A stretch of 64,000 nucleotides of DNA from Triatoma infestans (Eukaryota; Arthropoda; Insecta; Hemiptera; Reduviidae), in NCBI GenBank assembly GCA_011037195.1, contig JAAEAF010006634.1, positions 1 through 64,000 of the forward strand, read 5' to 3'. Shown piece by piece: positions 61,700 through 64,000 of this stretch. The notes under the pieces are model-generated. The model made no database searches and was not told the DNA's origin. It worked only from the letters and a program-made list of their open reading frames with translations. Within the stretch, counting starts at the first letter, position 1; the number at the start of each line of letters is the position of its first letter. Both the position numbers and the translations under genes were made by a program.

Positions 61700-62340
61700 T
61701 CTCCTCGTAGGTATTAAATAATACCTTTACAAACCTATGTATACCTTTCCTTCAAAGCCTCAGAGATAAAATAAAATAAAGTAGTTTAATTTTTCTTTAT
61801 TTTCTATATCTAGTAAGTTAGCAAAAACATAAGAACTGTGTGAAGGTAAATACCTATTTAACAACCTCCTTCTCAAACATTTATAATACGGGCATTCGAA
61901 AATAAAGTGCATAATATTATCATTTTTGCCCACCGCACAAGTAAAGCAACTCTTTTAGGATCAAATAAATGGGCTTTTCCATTATAAAAATTCCGGGGGT
62001 GACGATCAGGAGCTACTCTAATTTGAGCTATCAATCTGGTTTTAATGATAGCACCTAATAGTTACATATGAGCTACCATTAGCCAAGGGACAATTAATCT
62101 ATCGAAGATGCCACCCTGTTAAAAGGAATGTCAGAACGATTCAAAAGCTTCACAAGTCTTCTATAGCATATCTTCAGGGTTGAGTTTATTAAGATTTATT
62201 AAAAATCTTGGTTTTCACTTGCCGTCATTCAACTTCCAGCGAACGAAACTATTGGGGACTTGTCGTGGCAGATTTAAGAATAACTTTAAGAATCTATTGG
62301 ACACGATCGACTATAGTGAAGTAGTTCAAGGCCAAATTTT
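61700..62340 (-). pseudogene. LINE C-terminal remnant
   Basis: Minus strand near 61950-61830 reads SCFTCAVGKNDNIMHFIFEC then PYYKCLRRRLLNRY, a C-x2-C-x9-H-x4-C block like those at the C-terminus of non-LTR ORF2 proteins. Upstream pieces (RRLVKLLNRSDIPFNR) fit the same ORF in broken frames. Clade unknown. Confidence 0.55.
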
Positions 62341-62454
62341 TTAACTGATCCCAAACTTCTGATTAGTAGTGTATAAATTCTTAAGGGGCGGCAATTTGTC
62401 TTTTTGTCCGGGGCGACGTAACCGCTAGAGCGGGCGCTGCTACTAGACCAATGT

Positions 62455-62840
62455 TAGTTCAAAAATTTGTTATTTCAGATAAAGTTGTAAATCAAACATA
62501 TGTCTTGGAGTAGTGGACCACATTGTGCGTCTATGCATTCAATCCTTTTACGAAGCTTTAATAGGTATAATACATATTAAATGTGTATATCTCAAGTTTA
62601 ATAATAGCAACTTTGCTGGACTTAAAAAAAAACACAAAATCACATTAGCTCTTATTTCAAGCCAGAGCCAGCAAACAAATGAATACTAAGTTTGATTGGA
62701 ATTTCTCTTGTTTAGGCGTTTAATAACACTATCCAAACCCTAACGCAATTATTCTTTTTCGTGACTTTTCTTAGTATTGTAATTTGTCTACTATTTTAGC
62801 CATAAAAACATCGACGATTAGAGTAAACATGTTACATTAA
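62455..62840. other. Intergenic DNA with nothing recognised
   Basis: AT-rich, no open frame with a domain and no terminal repeats. Confidence 0.5.
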
Positions 62841-62844
62841 CTTT

Positions 62845-63085
62845 GAATACAGAGACTTACCACTTTTATTGGGAATTTGTTTTAGAGAAAGTTCATGAAA
62901 GAAGTTTGGGGGAGGGAGAGTGTATGGTTTCCTCAAAAAAAAGTAATACGTTGAGGTTCTCCAATCGATATAAAATTGAAGACAAGTAAACAAATCATAA
63001 TTTTGAAGAAAATTTGTCAACCATAAGTATGTAAACTGCTTTAAGAGAGTCATGTGAGTTTTTCACACTTAGATTTTTTTTTTTT
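62845..63085 (+). repeat. Family X fragment
   Basis: Ends in AGAGAGTCATGTGAGTTTTT, CACACTTAGA and a T-run, the typical family X 3' end. Confidence 0.55.
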
Positions 63086-63189
63086 TAATTTAAAATAATA
63101 TTTTTCTTCAACTTTAATTTCTTGTTCTTGGCTTACAATCAACCGTTGTAGTGCCAAGAACAAGACATAAAGTTGAAGTCAATTCTCTA

Positions 63190-63270
63190 TAAGTATTGTA
63201 ATTGATATAGTCTTGCTCTAACGATGGATGAGAATACGAAACAGGTCAGAACCAACAAAATGAAGCATAT
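63190..63270 (+). repeat. Degenerate family-2 hammerhead-like unit
   Basis: CTCTAACGATGGATGAGAAT then ACGAAACAGGTCAGAACC keeps the layout of the core with base changes in CTGACGA, helix II and CCGG. Unlikely to fold. Confidence 0.55.
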
Positions 63271-63399
63271 TAAATGGATCCAGGGCATTACTTACAGCTG
63301 AATTGAATCATTCAGTCAGCTGTCGCGACCATTTTTAATCGATATTAATTAATATTTAGAATTCGATTGATGGATGTGTTACACAGCAATTTTCAATGT

Positions 63400-63930
63400 T
63401 CTTCTTCTTCTTAATTTAAATCTTCTACCTCGCAGTGTAGATCTTGCCTTCAGTTGTGCCTTCCAACTATTCTTTTTTTTTTATTTTATTTAAGGCGTCT
63501 CAACATCTGTGGTCATTTGCGCCCGGAGCCTTCTCAGTGCACTGCCGGCCTCCGGACAGTGTTCTCCCGTTACAGACAACACTGTCCATCACCGGACAGT
63601 GAGCTGTAGGGGCTCCTAGGAAGAGAAAATCTAAGGGTAGCACGGATGGATTCGAACCCGTGATCTCCGCGTTACTAGTCCAGCGCGCTACCACTGAGCT
63701 AATCCCTTCCCTTCTTCCAACTATTCCTGTCCTTCGTCAATTTAGCTCTCTCGGTTGCTGCAAAATCTTCTCTGATCACATCTTCCCAAGTGCTTCGCGG
63801 TCTTCCTCGATCTCGCTGTCCCTGCATTTTCGCCTCACAGCATGTCCTAGACACTCTCCCTACATCAAATGCCATCTCAAGCCTGTTTTCTCTTAGTACT
63901 TCCTCCACAAGGTTTGACATCTAGGTTTGA
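63400..63930 (-). pseudogene. LINE C-terminal fragment split by a SINE
   Basis: Two parts, 63400-63472 and 63714-63930, with a SINE between. The minus strand encodes NLVEEVLRENRLEMAFDVGR, RDRGRPRSTWEDVIREDF and KLTKDRNSWKK, the end of a non-LTR reverse transcriptase ORF. A second copy is at 9660-9970. The upstream part would lie beyond about 63950. Confidence 0.75.
63473..63713 (-). repeat. tRNA-derived SINE with 13-bp target duplication
   Basis: CTTCCAACTATTC at 63460-63472 and 63714-63726. Minus strand: box A TAGCTCAGTGG (63701-63691), box B GGTTCGAATCC (63658-63648), then the body shared with 20047-20281 and an A-rich tail (63484-63473). The best-preserved copy of this family in the window. 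Confidence 0.92.
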
Positions 63931-64000
63931 TCTTATCGTAGTGTTCCTCACTCGGTCCCTACGCGTCTTAACTTCAATCCTTCGAAGAAAGCGCATTTCC

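Larger units (their letters stand above)
57287..62439. mobile_element. hAT-like element of 5.15 kb with nested insertions
   Basis: Left end CAGAGCCCGCTCTAG and right end (reverse complement) CAGCGCCCGCTCTAG form 15-bp inverted repeats; both have a further shared GTCCGGGGCG box inside. CTACTAG lies directly outside on both sides (57280-57286 and 62440-62446), and the eighth base differs, so this fits a hAT 8-bp duplication. No hAT transposase could be found inside. Contents: a Tc1-like element, a minisatellite, a LINE tail, a hammerhead-like solo unit and another LINE remnant. Confidence 0.6.

Overview
The window is a piece of an insect nuclear genome. It holds one host gene I can recognise, an acetylcholinesterase of the Drosophila Ace type (often called ace-2 in other insects). 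The gene lies on the + strand and spreads over about 38 kb in nine coding exons with long, transposon-filled introns. The AT-rich base composition, mariner/Tc1/hAT/I-type/Jockey/Gypsy repeats and intron structure fit an insect. The protein sequence makes me lean towards Hemiptera, but nothing in the window proves the order.

Layout: 1-5519 is repeat-rich upstream DNA (hammerhead-like repeat units, a decayed mariner with both inverted repeats, a LINE tail). 5520-43681 is Ace from its start-codon exon to its stop. All exon phases join without a gap into 648 codons, close to the length of Drosophila Ace. The predicted protein has a signal peptide, the catalytic Ser254-Glu383-His497 triad, the choline-site Trp120, the expected cysteines and a hydrophobic C-terminal tail like a GPI-anchor signal. 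The introns carry: intron 1, Jockey and I-type LINE fragments; intron 2 (13.9 kb), a mariner with an intact transposase ORF, SINEs, several LINE pieces, alternating hammerhead-like units and a large inverted repeat; intron 3, a decayed Tc3-like element that makes up most of the intron; intron 4 (11 kb), a 5'-truncated LINE with a 13-bp target duplication and a deleted hAT with an 8-bp duplication; intron 5, a Tc1-like element that again makes up most of the intron; intron 7, a decayed Ty3/Gypsy pol. 43682-57270 is very AT-rich and gene-poor (presumed 3' UTR and intergenic DNA) with a Jockey LINE tail, a SINE and a palindromic hammerhead-like repeat. 57287-62439 looks like a 5.2-kb hAT-like element with other elements nested in it. 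62440-64000 ends in a SINE nested in a LINE.

The most unusual content is a set of short dispersed repeats that carry a compact hammerhead-ribozyme-like core (CTGATGA or CTGACGA, a 4-bp helix II with a tetraloop, GAAA, CCGG, TC) flanked by complementary helix I strands. They occur as a solo unit with a 14-bp target duplication, as a palindromic dimer with a 12-bp duplication, and as four alternating units. A second, diverged family has the same architecture. The duplications suggest insertion by reverse transcription. The resemblance to the small hammerheads of Penelope-like elements is an inference that needs testing.
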